A DNA stretch of 64,000 nt from the NCBI RefSeq assembly GCF_000786105.1, contig NZ_JTEV01000006.1, positions 80,410-144,409 of the forward strand, written 5' to 3'. Positions 27,087 through 35,456 of this stretch are shown piece after piece. Made by a program: the position numbers and the translations under genes. This stretch comes from Bdellovibrio sp. ArHS. Lineage in GTDB: Bacteria > Bdellovibrionota > Bdellovibrionia > Bdellovibrionales > Bdellovibrionaceae. Under the pieces are notes generated by a model. That model had not been told where the DNA came from. It saw only the letters and a program-made list of their open reading frames with translations, and did no database searches. The stretch's first letter is position 1. Each line of letters opens with the position of its first letter.

Positions 27087-28358
27087 TTATTGTACACACA
27101 CAGTTGAATATTTAATGGTTCCATCGGGAAGCATCGCATCCGACATAACCAACTTTTTAGAGCCGTTACGACATTGCGGAATATTTTTTGAATCGCAATA
27201 CCCGTAATTTTCGACATCGAAGTATCCCGCTTGCGCGACCAGTGGCTCTGACGCTGTTCTGCAGGTGTTCACTCCTGCCGCTGATCCTTCGCTGTAAATG
27301 CTCGCGACAATGCGAGTTCCAGCCGAAGAATTTTTCACGCAGGCTGTTTGATACTTGATACTGTTCCCGTTGTTAGATTGAGTTGCACTCAAAATAACCT
27401 TCTTGGCATCTCCAGCACACTGAGGAATACCTTTCAGGTCACAATAAGCCACACCCTCTTCATCAAAATATCCTTGCGCTAAGGCCAAGGGATCATTCGG
27501 ATAGATGCACGTGTTCTTTTCACTTGGATATTCCGTCTCGCTGTACATCGTAGACACGATTTGCGACTTAGTGCTTCCATTAACTACACACGCCGTGTGA
27601 TATTTCACAGTTCGGGTGTTTGGAATCTGCACTGCCGACATAATGACTTTGTGAGAACCCTTTGCACACATGGGGATTTGGTCTCTATCGCAGTAAGAAT
27701 ACCCTCCTAAATCAAAATATCCCGTGGCTTTCAATTCCGCATTTTGAGCTGTCGCACATACATTCACTCCGTCAGTTGAGGCACTATAGGCCGTTGAAAC
27801 GATTTGAAATCCCTGCTCTGCACTGTCTTTCACACAGACTGTGTGATAGACAATTTTTTTAGAAGGAGCACCGTTAGAAACAGTGTTCATTTCCGTCTGA
27901 GTCCACACGACTTTTTGGGAACCATTTCGACATTGAGGAATATTGTTCTGATCACAATAAGAATAGTTACCCAGATCCCAATAACCCACCTTCGCCGCAG
28001 CGGGATTGGCGGCTGTCGCACACTGATTTAGACCTGTCTTCAGGTCGTTCTCACTATAGATTGTCGCGACGATAGCGCTGTTGAGTAGTGTTGAAGGATT
28101 GGCAGGATTAGCAACGGGCTCATTGCCCTGATTTTGCGAAGGGGGCGAACCACTCCCACCCTGATTCATATCCCCACGATCGGATCCTTCCCCATAAAAT
28201 ATGGGAATGCCAGATGCCTGACCATTGGAAGACAGAGATGCTTCATTCATGGCTCCAAACTGTTGTGGAGCACAGTTTTGAAAAGCCAGTATAATCACGA
28301 CGCCGCTTCCTAATGCGGCAAAGCTCCACTGCACTTTTCTTTTTGAGATAAAGTTCAT
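27087..28358 (-). CDS. QNC-type lipoprotein with four tandem Cys4 repeats
   Basis: A 423-residue lipoprotein. The lipobox is ILAFQNC with Cys29 followed by A-P-Q-Q-F. A Gly/Ser/Asn/Pro-rich spacer (30-93) leads to four repeats of 73-84 residues at about 95-178, 186-258, 267-341 and 350-423. Each repeat has the pattern IV.[ST].YSE…C…GY[FW]D…YCD…IP.C..[GD]..KV…KY.T.CV, with four conserved Cys. The ribosome site is AGGGGGAAGT. It is the first gene of the operon with the pilin-like protein and diverges from the Ser/Thr kinase across palindrome 3. I do not recognise the repeat family. Confidence 0.82.
   Translation of the reverse strand: MNFISKRKVQWSFAALGSGVVIILAFQNCAPQQFGAMNEASLSSNGQASGIPIFYGEGSDRGDMNQGGSGSPPSQNQGNEPVANPANPSTLLNSAIVATIYSENDLKTGLNQCATAANPAAAKVGYWDLGNYSYCDQNNIPQCRNGSQKVVWTQTEMNTVSNGAPSKKIVYHTVCVKDSAEQGFQIVSTAYSASTDGVNVCATAQNAELKATGYFDLGGYSYCDRDQIPMCAKGSHKVIMSAVQIPNTRTVKYHTACVVNGSTKSQIVSTMYSETEYPSEKNTCIYPNDPLALAQGYFDEEGVAYCDLKGIPQCAGDAKKVILSATQSNNGNSIKYQTACVKNSSAGTRIVASIYSEGSAAGVNTCRTASEPLVAQAGYFDVENYGYCDSKNIPQCRNGSKKLVMSDAMLPDGTIKYSTVCVQ
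27090..28076 (-). repeat. Four tandem repeats of about 220-250 bp (protein level)
   Basis: These encode the four Cys4 units of the lipoprotein above. They match well as protein but are divergent as DNA, so the duplication is old and the cysteine pattern has been kept by selection. Confidence 0.75.
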
Positions 28359-28436
28359 ACTTCCCCCTATAGACAGGTCTCATCGTCTGCACTAGACGTT
28401 TTCTAGAGGTTGTATGGCTACCCAAGTATTACAAAC

Positions 28437-28458
28437 TGTGTTTTTTTATAAGTACACA
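28437..28458. promoter_or_regulatory. Operator-like palindrome 3
   Basis: TGTGT-N12-ACACA, 22 bp, extended by AAC before and CTT after. It lies 90 bp before the QNC lipoprotein start (28358) and about 47 bp before the kinase start (28495). Confidence 0.65.
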
Positions 28459-28494
28459 CTTCAATTCGACCGACAGTTAATAAAAGGAACCAAA

Positions 28495-29892
28495 ATGGAG
28501 CAAATCGGCCGTTTTCAAATTCTAAGATCGTTGGCTTCTGGTGGCATGGCGGATATTTTTCTTGCACGAAAAATTGGCGATCCTTCTTCACAACTCTTCG
28601 TCATTAAAAGAATTGGCGCACAAGCCGACGACAAATGGTTTTATTCAAAACTTTTTTTAAGAGAAGCGAAACTATCTATTTCCTTGAATCATCCAAACCT
28701 GGTGCAAACCCTGGAAATGGGCACTCATGAAGGAAATTTGTATCTTGTTCAAGAATATATCGAAGGCGTGAATCTTAAAGAAATTATGAGCGTTGTCACC
28801 CTGCTGGGACGCTTTTTTCCCACAAGTATGGTTTATTATATCATGGCGAAAGTCTCTCTGGGGCTTTCTTACATGCATGGGCATATTTCTTTGCAAAGCC
28901 ATCAGCAGATTTGTCTTCATCGCGATCTGAGTCCTCACAACATCATGCTCAGTCGCGGTGGTGAGGTCAAAATTATCGACTTCGGTGTGTCTAAGTCTTC
29001 AGATAGTGAGTCTTTGACACAAGCGGGAACCATCAAAGGTAAATACACCTACATGAGTCCCGAGCAATTGTGCGGGGAAAACGTCACGCCCGCCTCTGAT
29101 ATCTTTGCCCTGGGGATTATTTATTACGAGCTTTTGACAGGAAAACGTTTTTTCTCAACCTCGACTGAGTTAGAAACCATCCAAGCTCTTTCACAGTGGT
29201 CTCTTGAAGAGGTACAAAAACGAATTCTCGATGTGGGCACTGAAGATGCTCGGATCTTGCAATCGATGTTGGATCCCGATCCACAACGCCGAGTTTCTGC
29301 CTTGCAACTGGCGGCGGTTTTTGAAACGTCTCTGAAAAGTCTGGATGCGCATTATGGGGTCGATCAGTTTGCAGCAACGCTTCGCGAGTATATTGGTGAA
29401 AGCGCCTCTGGACTCAACCTCAGCAAAGGAAATCAGTCCACAGAAAGTCTGACAGCACAATCCGAGATCAGTGAAAAAAAGCCATCCATGCAACAGCACA
29501 TCACTCTTTACGAAGTCTTGACGGAAAAACCAAGGACTTCGTCATTGAATCGATCACTGTTGACTCTGTCTTTCGCAGTTCTTTTCGGAGGATATCTTTT
29601 CTGGAAAGTCGACGACGATACTTCAAAAAAACGAGTCCCCGCTTCGCTGGCGCCAGTAAAAAAAGAGCCCCGTTCTTTGCTTTTGAAATTTGACCAGTTT
29701 AAAAACAACAAGTCGCTGGAAGTGTCACTTAATGGCGCTCGCGTCTTAAAGAAGGATATTCTAGCGGGAATTAAGGTTTTTGATGGGGACCAGGTTGCGA
29801 TCCGATTTTACTCTTTAAACGACCGAAGATGGAAAAGCTCAGTAGCGACGATTAACACGTCAAGTTCCCCGATCTTTTCAGAAGCTGAGTAG
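28495..29892 (+). CDS. Hanks-type Ser/Thr protein kinase, membrane-anchored
   Basis: Start at the ATG at 28495 (AAAGGAACCAAA before it); the frame runs open upstream through the palindrome. 465 residues: kinase domain at about 5-275 with LASGGMADIFLA, Lys38, catalytic Asp144 in HRDLSPHNIM, Asp162 of DFG, GTIKGKYTYMSPEQ and DIFALGIIYYELLTG. A linker leads to one membrane helix (about 350-368) and an extracytoplasmic tail of about 95 residues. The layout (cytoplasmic kinase, single helix, outside domain) suits sensing across the inner membrane. It diverges from the lipoprotein-pilin operon and shares the palindrome with it, so it may be part of the same system. Substrates unknown. Confidence 0.92.
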   Translation: MEQIGRFQILRSLASGGMADIFLARKIGDPSSQLFVIKRIGAQADDKWFYSKLFLREAKLSISLNHPNLVQTLEMGTHEGNLYLVQEYIEGVNLKEIMSVVTLLGRFFPTSMVYYIMAKVSLGLSYMHGHISLQSHQQICLHRDLSPHNIMLSRGGEVKIIDFGVSKSSDSESLTQAGTIKGKYTYMSPEQLCGENVTPASDIFALGIIYYELLTGKRFFSTSTELETIQALSQWSLEEVQKRILDVGTEDARILQSMLDPDPQRRVSALQLAAVFETSLKSLDAHYGVDQFAATLREYIGESASGLNLSKGNQSTESLTAQSEISEKKPSMQQHITLYEVLTEKPRTSSLNRSLLTLSFAVLFGGYLFWKVDDDTSKKRVPASLAPVKKEPRSLLLKFDQFKNNKSLEVSLNGARVLKKDILAGIKVFDGDQVAIRFYSLNDRRWKSSVATINTSSSPIFSEAE

Positions 29893-29938
29893 CAAGAAAA
29901 AGGGGCCGCGGGAGGGGAAATGCGACCCACTCTATTAA

Positions 29939-30316
29939 TTAATCTTGAATCGTACACTTAATCGGCGATCTGAGGTCACCGTTGATAAATTCTCCGACCA
30001 GAACCGGATATAGACGACCATCGACGTCTTCGTGCCACTCGAGCGCAGAAGCAAATGCCAGAGTGTATTCACGTCCCGTCGCCAAAAGGCGATAGGTCAC
30101 TTCCGACGAAGATTGTTCTATAATTTCGATAGGATTGCTGCGGCTGGAAATATATTTAGGTGCCTTGGATTTCATTTTAACCAAAGCAAAGTTACCCAGG
30201 CCTGGAGACACGCAAAGAAGCGTTTTCGCCTCGGATAGATCTTTTTGTTCAGAGCTTGCCGCCAGCGCCTGAAGGCCGCTGCATACCACAAGAAGAGAGA
30301 TAAGCATTTTTTTCAT
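29939..30316 (-). CDS. Small secreted protein of unknown function
   Basis: 125 residues: signal peptide about 1-19 (LLVVCSGLQALA), then a beta-rich domain with two cysteines (LLCVSPG and IKCTIQD at the very end), as in the small protein at 25663. GGGAG precedes the ATG. A degenerate TGTG…CAC palindrome lies about 100 bp upstream. No family recognised. Confidence 0.65.
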   Translation of the reverse strand: MKKMLISLLVVCSGLQALAASSEQKDLSEAKTLLCVSPGLGNFALVKMKSKAPKYISSRSNPIEIIEQSSSEVTYRLLATGREYTLAFASALEWHEDVDGRLYPVLVGEFINGDLRSPIKCTIQD

Positions 30317-30453
30317 AGGAAGACTCCCGTTTACGATTTGCCCTAATCTCGCATAAAAGAGCCTGCCTCGCCAGATCTGAGATCACACCGGGAATCTTAT
30401 TTAGGATTGACTGTGTTTATGACAAAGACACGGCCGTAAAAGCTTTTACGGGA

Positions 30454-30729
30454 TTATTTATGAGTACAACAAACCTGAAGCACATCCTTTTTTGGGTCCA
30501 TAGGGAAAACAGTAAAGGGACGATTCAGATCGCAGCTTTCTTTCAAGAAGTCCGCAACACTGAAGTTAAAAATTTGACCCGATCCATCTTCGAAGGAAGA
30601 TTTGCAAAAAAACTCTCCACTGTCGCGTACGAAAGCTATATCACGATCTTTTTTCGCAGTGGGTTTGGCCTCTTTGGCGTGGGTCGATGTTGACATAAGA
30701 ATAACAAGACTTAGAATTGCTGTTTTCAT
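30454..30729 (-). CDS. Small secreted protein of unknown function
   Basis: 91 residues from the ATG at 30729, which has GAGG six bases upstream (a GTG at 30741 lies before that site). Signal peptide about 1-18 (LVILMSTSTHA), then a lysine-rich segment and a short domain with four cysteines (FFCKSS, ESCDLN and VCCTHK at the end). Palindrome 4 lies about 75 bp upstream. No family recognised. Confidence 0.6.
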   Translation of the reverse strand: MKTAILSLVILMSTSTHAKEAKPTAKKDRDIAFVRDSGEFFCKSSFEDGSGQIFNFSVADFLKESCDLNRPFTVFPMDPKKDVLQVCCTHK

Positions 30730-30805
30730 TGCATACCTCACTTTGTCTTCTCATCGACAGCATCTTCATTTTATAAAGAAAATTTGAGGAGTTGCGGGAA
30801 CAATC

Positions 30806-30827
30806 TGTGTTTCATGATCGAAACACA
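30806..30827. promoter_or_regulatory. Operator-like palindrome 4
   Basis: Arms TGTGTTTC / GAAACACA (perfect; nine bp with the flanking C and G), 22 bp in all. It lies upstream of the small secreted-protein gene at 30729 and just past the stop of the giant lipoprotein gene. Confidence 0.72.
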
Positions 30828-30844
30828 GGATGCTTTATCGTCTA

Positions 30845-33800
30845 TTAATATCCTGGGCCTGACCATCCCCAGAAGTGATACTGACTGGCCCCTTTGACCG
30901 CCACAAATCCTGAGTCGGTGCTATAGATTTTTTGAACTCCGGAAGCCAGTCCCGGCGAGTTCCCTTGCGTGTAATCTTCTACCTGGCCCCAGGTGACGAC
31001 TGAGCCGTCGGATTTTAAAGCTGCGAATCCCCTCTTGCTAGTCGCAATGTCGATCACTCCCGAAGTCAAGGAACCACCACGCGCCCCATAGGTCACCGAA
31101 GTATGATCTCCTCCTGTCGCCGGTTTTCCCCATGTGACGACTGAGCCATCTTCCTTTAACGCAGCAAAGGCCCCGTCACCATTCGGGAAAAGCTTCACCA
31201 CTCCAGAGGTCAGCGTTCCTCCCTTATTCGCGTAGCCTGATTTCAAATGATCACCCCCAGCACTGTCACTTCCCCAAGTGACAACGGATCCGTCGGACTT
31301 CAAAGCCGCAAAGGCGCCGTTACCAACATTATCAGAACCATCCAATTCCGAGTTTTCGTAAATATGGACAACCCCCGAAGTTAAAACGCCACCCTTTGCC
31401 CCAAAGAAAGTGGGATGAGTGTGATTTCCACCCAATGAGTTTATTCCCCAAGTCACCACAGAGCCATCCGCCTTCAAGGCGGCAAAGGCACCTGCTTTGT
31501 TGGCAAATATTTTTATGACTCCACTATCTAGGGTGCCGCCGTTGGCGCCGTAGCCGTGAACCACATCAGTGTGATCACCGCCATAACTAGCGGTTCCCCA
31601 GGTCACAACAGAGCCATCGGATTTCAATGCCGCAAACGCGGCATAGGTGGCAACGATCTGCTTCACTCCACCTGTGAGTGCTCCTCCCTTGGTACCATGG
31701 GTCGCATTTGTGTGATCTCCTCCAGACCACAGATCTCCCCAAGTGACAACCGAGCCGTCGGACTTCAGTGCAGCAAAGCCGCCCAATTTATTAGAAAAAA
31801 TTTTAACGACGCCTGAGGACAGGCTTCCACCCTTTGCCCCGTAGGTTGCATGGGTATGATTTCCCCCGCGAGTTGGGGCCCCCCAGGTGACCACGGAGCC
31901 ATCTGTTTTGATGGCTGCAAATGCTTCTTCACCACTGTAGATGGCTTTGACCCCACTTGTGACGGTTCCACCTTTCACGCCAAAAGTTGCATGCAGATGA
32001 TCCCCCCCAGTATCTATTAATCCCCAAGTCAGAACAGAACCGCCAAGCTGTAGCGCAGCGAAAGAAGTCGCATTGTTAAATATTTTGCTTGCACTTAAAG
32101 CTCCTCCTGACGGAGCCACTTCACATCTATATACTGAGTCATCTTGGCCTTGTGAACCGTCGGCCTGCCAACGAATAATGGCGTTCGTTTCGGTTATGGC
32201 AGCCCCACACTTTTTCGCACCGTAAACTCGTATCACTTGAGTACTTGGATTTTTAAGTGCAGGGTCTAAGTAGGCAAATGAACTTCCCGATCCGGGGTCC
32301 TCCCAAATATCTACGTAACCGTCAGGACGAAGAAACGCATGCCCCCAAATTCCATCACCCATTTTTGCGATACTTCGCGAGTCATAGGTCCACGTCACCT
32401 CGGCCGCATTTCCTGCAGCATCCTGAAGCTGAACTTTCAAGGGTAAATATCCCGAGTAAATGAATTGTGCTTCCCAACGTCCTCCCTGGCATTGTACTGG
32501 GGCTACGGGTTGAACATAACTTCCGACAAAGGTGATTGTCCTGCCCTCTTCGGAACATCCGCCTTCGATAACCAACCGACTATTGAGATCATCGTCTTGC
32601 TCGCCCGAAGATTTAGAAAAAATACTTAACTTGGGCGGCGTGGAATCCTCGGTGAATGCTCCCGCATACACACAGTTGGACTTATTTCCCGCGGCATCTA
32701 CAATTTGCACATACAAGTGGGTTGTCGTGTTGGCGGGAACAATTGTTCCTTTAGAGAAATCTCCAGAAGAGTCAACAACGCCTGAAGTGAGCTCTGCCGT
32801 ACAAATAGCATTCGAATATACTTTAAAATTAGCCAATGCTTCCGCATTTCCGCTGACCACCGGGTTTCCTTTGGCTGGCGAAGTCGGAGTTACCGACATA
32901 TTCTGTGGATCGCCCGGGGGAACATTGTCGAAGACAACACTTAAGATGTTCGAGTCTGAATTGAAATTCCCATAGTCGTCTTGAGCTTTCCCGGACGATA
33001 ACTGCAACTGCACGTTACCGACGGCCGAGGGAACGACATTGAAAGTAATTTCTTTTTTATCTAACGAGGGCGTCCACATTTCAATAGTGGCATTCGTCAC
33101 TTCAAGATCTTCTTTCACAATATCGGTTGTACGCGACATTTTAAGAGAGACCGGAAAAGCCCCAGCAACGTGGGTTCCCGTTACCTCGGTTTCTAAAGTC
33201 GCAGATACTGATCCCGCCAGATAGTCCACCGTTAGCCAGTTGGAGGCGGTATTGTAGTTACTAAATTCGTCTTGTGCCTGATCTTCGGCGTAGTAGACTT
33301 TCACAGGGATACCACTGCTGATAGGGTTGATTGTGAATCTGTATTCATCGTCAGATCCACTCAAAAAAAGTCGCGTCCCATTGGCGACGTGAACATCTGC
33401 GCTGACAAAGCCAGTCACTTTCTTGGAAAACTTGATGGTGACGTCGAACATTCCATTCGTTTTGTCGCCGGCGTCCGTCGTAATTGTCACCGAGGGCTTT
33501 TCAGAATCATACTCGCGGAACAATTGATTCCCAGAGACGTTGAAATTTCCGGCTTCGTCCAATACTTTACCGGCATCCACTTTGATACTCACCGATCCTT
33601 TTAAGACAGGCGTGATACTTACATTGTATTTGCCTGCGCCTAAGTCCACAAGCCCGCCCACAACACCATTTTCAACAGAAAAATCCGATGCGAGAAGCTC
33701 TTGAATAGGCTCCCCGAAATCGACCGTCACAGCAATGGGGGATGCATTTGTCTTCGCTGAAACCAAGGAGGTGATCGTCGGCGCAGGCGCTGTTCGATCC

Positions 33801-34459
33801 AAAAGAACAGACTTGTTCACACAGTTGGAAGTATTGCCAGCTCGATCTCGAATTAACACCGAAAGATTTTTATTTCCATCAGTAACATCCGAAAGCGCGA
33901 ATGAACTAAGACTCTGAAAAGACTTCCACGGACCGGTCCCACCACAGCCTGCGCCCTCAGAAAAAAGAACCTCATGAATATCGGTCGCGCTGGAAATGAT
34001 TTGGACCGTCGGTTCTGTGATATTAATTTTCGCTTTGCCGCCGGCAACAACAACATTGTCAATGACCGGAGCTTGTGTGTCCTTGGTCACTGGAATAACC
34101 ACGCGATCACCCGTTTTTGGGTGTTCAAGGTCGGTAATCACCTCAATGGTTCCGTCAGGTGTCATTGGGTCAATGGAGACTTCAACCTGCCACTTTCCAT
34201 CTTTACACTGCACGGTTTTTTTGGGCGGAGGATTCAAAATTTCAAAGGATTCCAGTCCCTCTTTGCAGGAACCATCGACCGTGACCGTATTTGGATTTTG
34301 AATATTGATGACGGGCTCTGAAGTCCAGCTAATCGGCAACTTATTAAGACTCTCAGAACTTACAAGAGTCGCATCCAATGAACATCCTACCAACGGCAAT
34401 GCGGCCACCGTTTTTAATAAGATACCCATCGATTTTAATAAATTGAATACCCCGCGCAA
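30845..34459 (-). CDS. Giant lipoprotein with Ig-like domains and RCC1-like repeats
   Basis: A 1204-residue lipoprotein, lipobox LPLVGC (Cys about 26). The TTG at 34459 has AGGGAG upstream and is preferred to the ATG at 34429, which has none. Residues about 40-700 hold Ig-like modules of the bacterial adhesin type (segments such as TVDFGEPIQELLASDFSVENG and KFSKKVTGFVSADVHVANG). Residues about 790-1190 hold eight RCC1-like repeats of about 45-58 residues with the core FAALKSDGSVVTWG and GGDH…GAKGGSLTSGV, plus a degenerate last unit. RCC1-like repeats form propellers that bind proteins. It diverges from the QNC lipoprotein at 34746 across palindrome 5. Surface adhesin is the likely role. Confidence 0.82.
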   Translation of the reverse strand: MRGVFNLLKSMGILLKTVAALPLVGCSLDATLVSSESLNKLPISWTSEPVINIQNPNTVTVDGSCKEGLESFEILNPPPKKTVQCKDGKWQVEVSIDPMTPDGTIEVITDLEHPKTGDRVVIPVTKDTQAPVIDNVVVAGGKAKINITEPTVQIISSATDIHEVLFSEGAGCGGTGPWKSFQSLSSFALSDVTDGNKNLSVLIRDRAGNTSNCVNKSVLLDRTAPAPTITSLVSAKTNASPIAVTVDFGEPIQELLASDFSVENGVVGGLVDLGAGKYNVSITPVLKGSVSIKVDAGKVLDEAGNFNVSGNQLFREYDSEKPSVTITTDAGDKTNGMFDVTIKFSKKVTGFVSADVHVANGTRLFLSGSDDEYRFTINPISSGIPVKVYYAEDQAQDEFSNYNTASNWLTVDYLAGSVSATLETEVTGTHVAGAFPVSLKMSRTTDIVKEDLEVTNATIEMWTPSLDKKEITFNVVPSAVGNVQLQLSSGKAQDDYGNFNSDSNILSVVFDNVPPGDPQNMSVTPTSPAKGNPVVSGNAEALANFKVYSNAICTAELTSGVVDSSGDFSKGTIVPANTTTHLYVQIVDAAGNKSNCVYAGAFTEDSTPPKLSIFSKSSGEQDDDLNSRLVIEGGCSEEGRTITFVGSYVQPVAPVQCQGGRWEAQFIYSGYLPLKVQLQDAAGNAAEVTWTYDSRSIAKMGDGIWGHAFLRPDGYVDIWEDPGSGSSFAYLDPALKNPSTQVIRVYGAKKCGAAITETNAIIRWQADGSQGQDDSVYRCEVAPSGGALSASKIFNNATSFAALQLGGSVLTWGLIDTGGDHLHATFGVKGGTVTSGVKAIYSGEEAFAAIKTDGSVVTWGAPTRGGNHTHATYGAKGGSLSSGVVKIFSNKLGGFAALKSDGSVVTWGDLWSGGDHTNATHGTKGGALTGGVKQIVATYAAFAALKSDGSVVTWGTASYGGDHTDVVHGYGANGGTLDSGVIKIFANKAGAFAALKADGSVVTWGINSLGGNHTHPTFFGAKGGVLTSGVVHIYENSELDGSDNVGNGAFAALKSDGSVVTWGSDSAGGDHLKSGYANKGGTLTSGVVKLFPNGDGAFAALKEDGSVVTWGKPATGGDHTSVTYGARGGSLTSGVIDIATSKRGFAALKSDGSVVTWGQVEDYTQGNSPGLASGVQKIYSTDSGFVAVKGASQYHFWGWSGPGY
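30900..32085 (-). repeat. Tandem RCC1-like repeats (about 150 bp each)
   Basis: Eight full copies and one degenerate copy of a ~150-bp unit encode the RCC1-like part of the lipoprotein. Adjacent copies share stretches such as AAAGCCGCAAAGGCGCC and GTGACAACGGAGCC variants on the plus strand, so slippage or recombination that changes the copy number is possible. Confidence 0.75.
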
Positions 34460-34570
34460 ATACTACTCCCTTCGCATTTATGGAAGCGACCCTTCCTATT
34501 GGAACCACTCATGCTTATCGGGGGCCCGCTAAAGGATCTCGAGATCAATTGTCTTTTCGGTGGCCTTTTC

Positions 34571-34591
34571 TGTGTTTTTCGCGAAAACACA
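34571..34591. promoter_or_regulatory. Operator-like palindrome 5
   Basis: Perfect 8-bp arms TGTGTTTT / AAAACACA with five bases between (21 bp, one base shorter than most copies), flanked by C and G. It lies between the divergent giant lipoprotein (34459) and QNC lipoprotein (34746) genes. Confidence 0.72.
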
Positions 34592-34745
34592 GATTTATTC
34601 ACATATTTAGAAAATCTTGAGTTCGATGCCAGCGACAATCTCTATGTTTTTTCTTTAAGACACATTATCGCTGAAAGACCATCTTCAGACTCATGAGGTG
34701 CTCTCCGAAAAGCCAGACTCGGACCTGATCCGAGGGGGGAAAAGT

Positions 34746-35369
34746 ATGAAAGAAGGATTTAAATGGGCTCTTACTGCAGTCTCAGTATCTGTTTTAATTT
34801 TGTTTTATCAAAACTGTAGCAATCCAGGATTTGAAACCCTCAGCCAGTCTTCACTGTCTATGAGCGGTGACTCCTTGATCGCACGCTCCTCAAAAAATGA
34901 TGAAGCGCTCGCGTCTGCAAACTCTGCTGCTTCTGCCGCGAAGTTGAATTGTCCTTCTTTGGCCTACAATATTGCTGTCTGCCAAAAGGTTCAGCAAGAG
35001 GTCGGAGATACGTGCCGCATTGTCAGCAACTCGGGTGTGATTCTTCACGTCCTTCAGGGAAGCACAACCATGACTGATATCACAATTAACTGTACAGCTG
35101 TGAATTCTCCTACAACGACAGTGGAAGTCACACCCGCCCCGGGACAGTCTGGCGTCGGATCCACGGTGATTTCAGATCCCGGCTCAACGGGTAAACCAAA
35201 AAAACTTGTGTGCCCTTCACTGACTTTGATGATGGAAAAGTGTGCCATCGTCGTGAGAGACGTCGGTGATACTTGCCGAATCTCCAGTACGGAAGGAGCT
35301 CTACTGTATACACTTCAAGGCCACAACGGGCAAACCACGGATATCTGGACACCTTGCCATCTAGAGTAA
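34746..35369 (+). CDS. QNC-type lipoprotein with two Cys4 repeats
   Basis: 207 residues from the ATG at 34746 (GAGGGGGGAAAAGT upstream). The lipobox is LFYQNC (Cys about 24), followed by S-N-P-G-F. A spacer leads to two repeats of about 50 residues, at about 78-130 and 155-206, each with four Cys: C.SL…C..V…VGDTCRI.S..G..L..LQG…TDI…C. The unit resembles the single Cys module of the lipoprotein at 20127. A terminator-like hairpin follows. Family not recognised; surface or periplasmic binding role only guessed. Confidence 0.78.
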   Translation: MKEGFKWALTAVSVSVLILFYQNCSNPGFETLSQSSLSMSGDSLIARSSKNDEALASANSAASAAKLNCPSLAYNIAVCQKVQQEVGDTCRIVSNSGVILHVLQGSTTMTDITINCTAVNSPTTTVEVTPAPGQSGVGSTVISDPGSTGKPKKLVCPSLTLMMEKCAIVVRDVGDTCRISSTEGALLYTLQGHNGQTTDIWTPCHLE

Positions 35370-35383
35370 AGAAACTGGATTGA

Positions 35384-35413
35384 TTGGAAGGCGTAGCTCT
35401 AAGCGCCTTCCAG
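35384..35413 (+). terminator. Stem-loop between the two lipoprotein genes
   Basis: Stem GGAAGGCG / CGCCTTCC, extended by two to three weaker pairs, with a ten-base loop. The following T run is short, so it may be a weak terminator or an RNA-stability hairpin. Confidence 0.5.
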
Positions 35414-35456
35414 TTATTCGACTAAAACAACCAAAGCTTATAAACGGGAGTTCTTC

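Noticed and set aside
30412-30431. TGTGTTTATGACAAAGACAC as a ninth island operator
   Set aside because: Only GTGT and ACAC pair and the inner bases show no symmetry; kept only as a degenerate possibility upstream of the gene at 30316.
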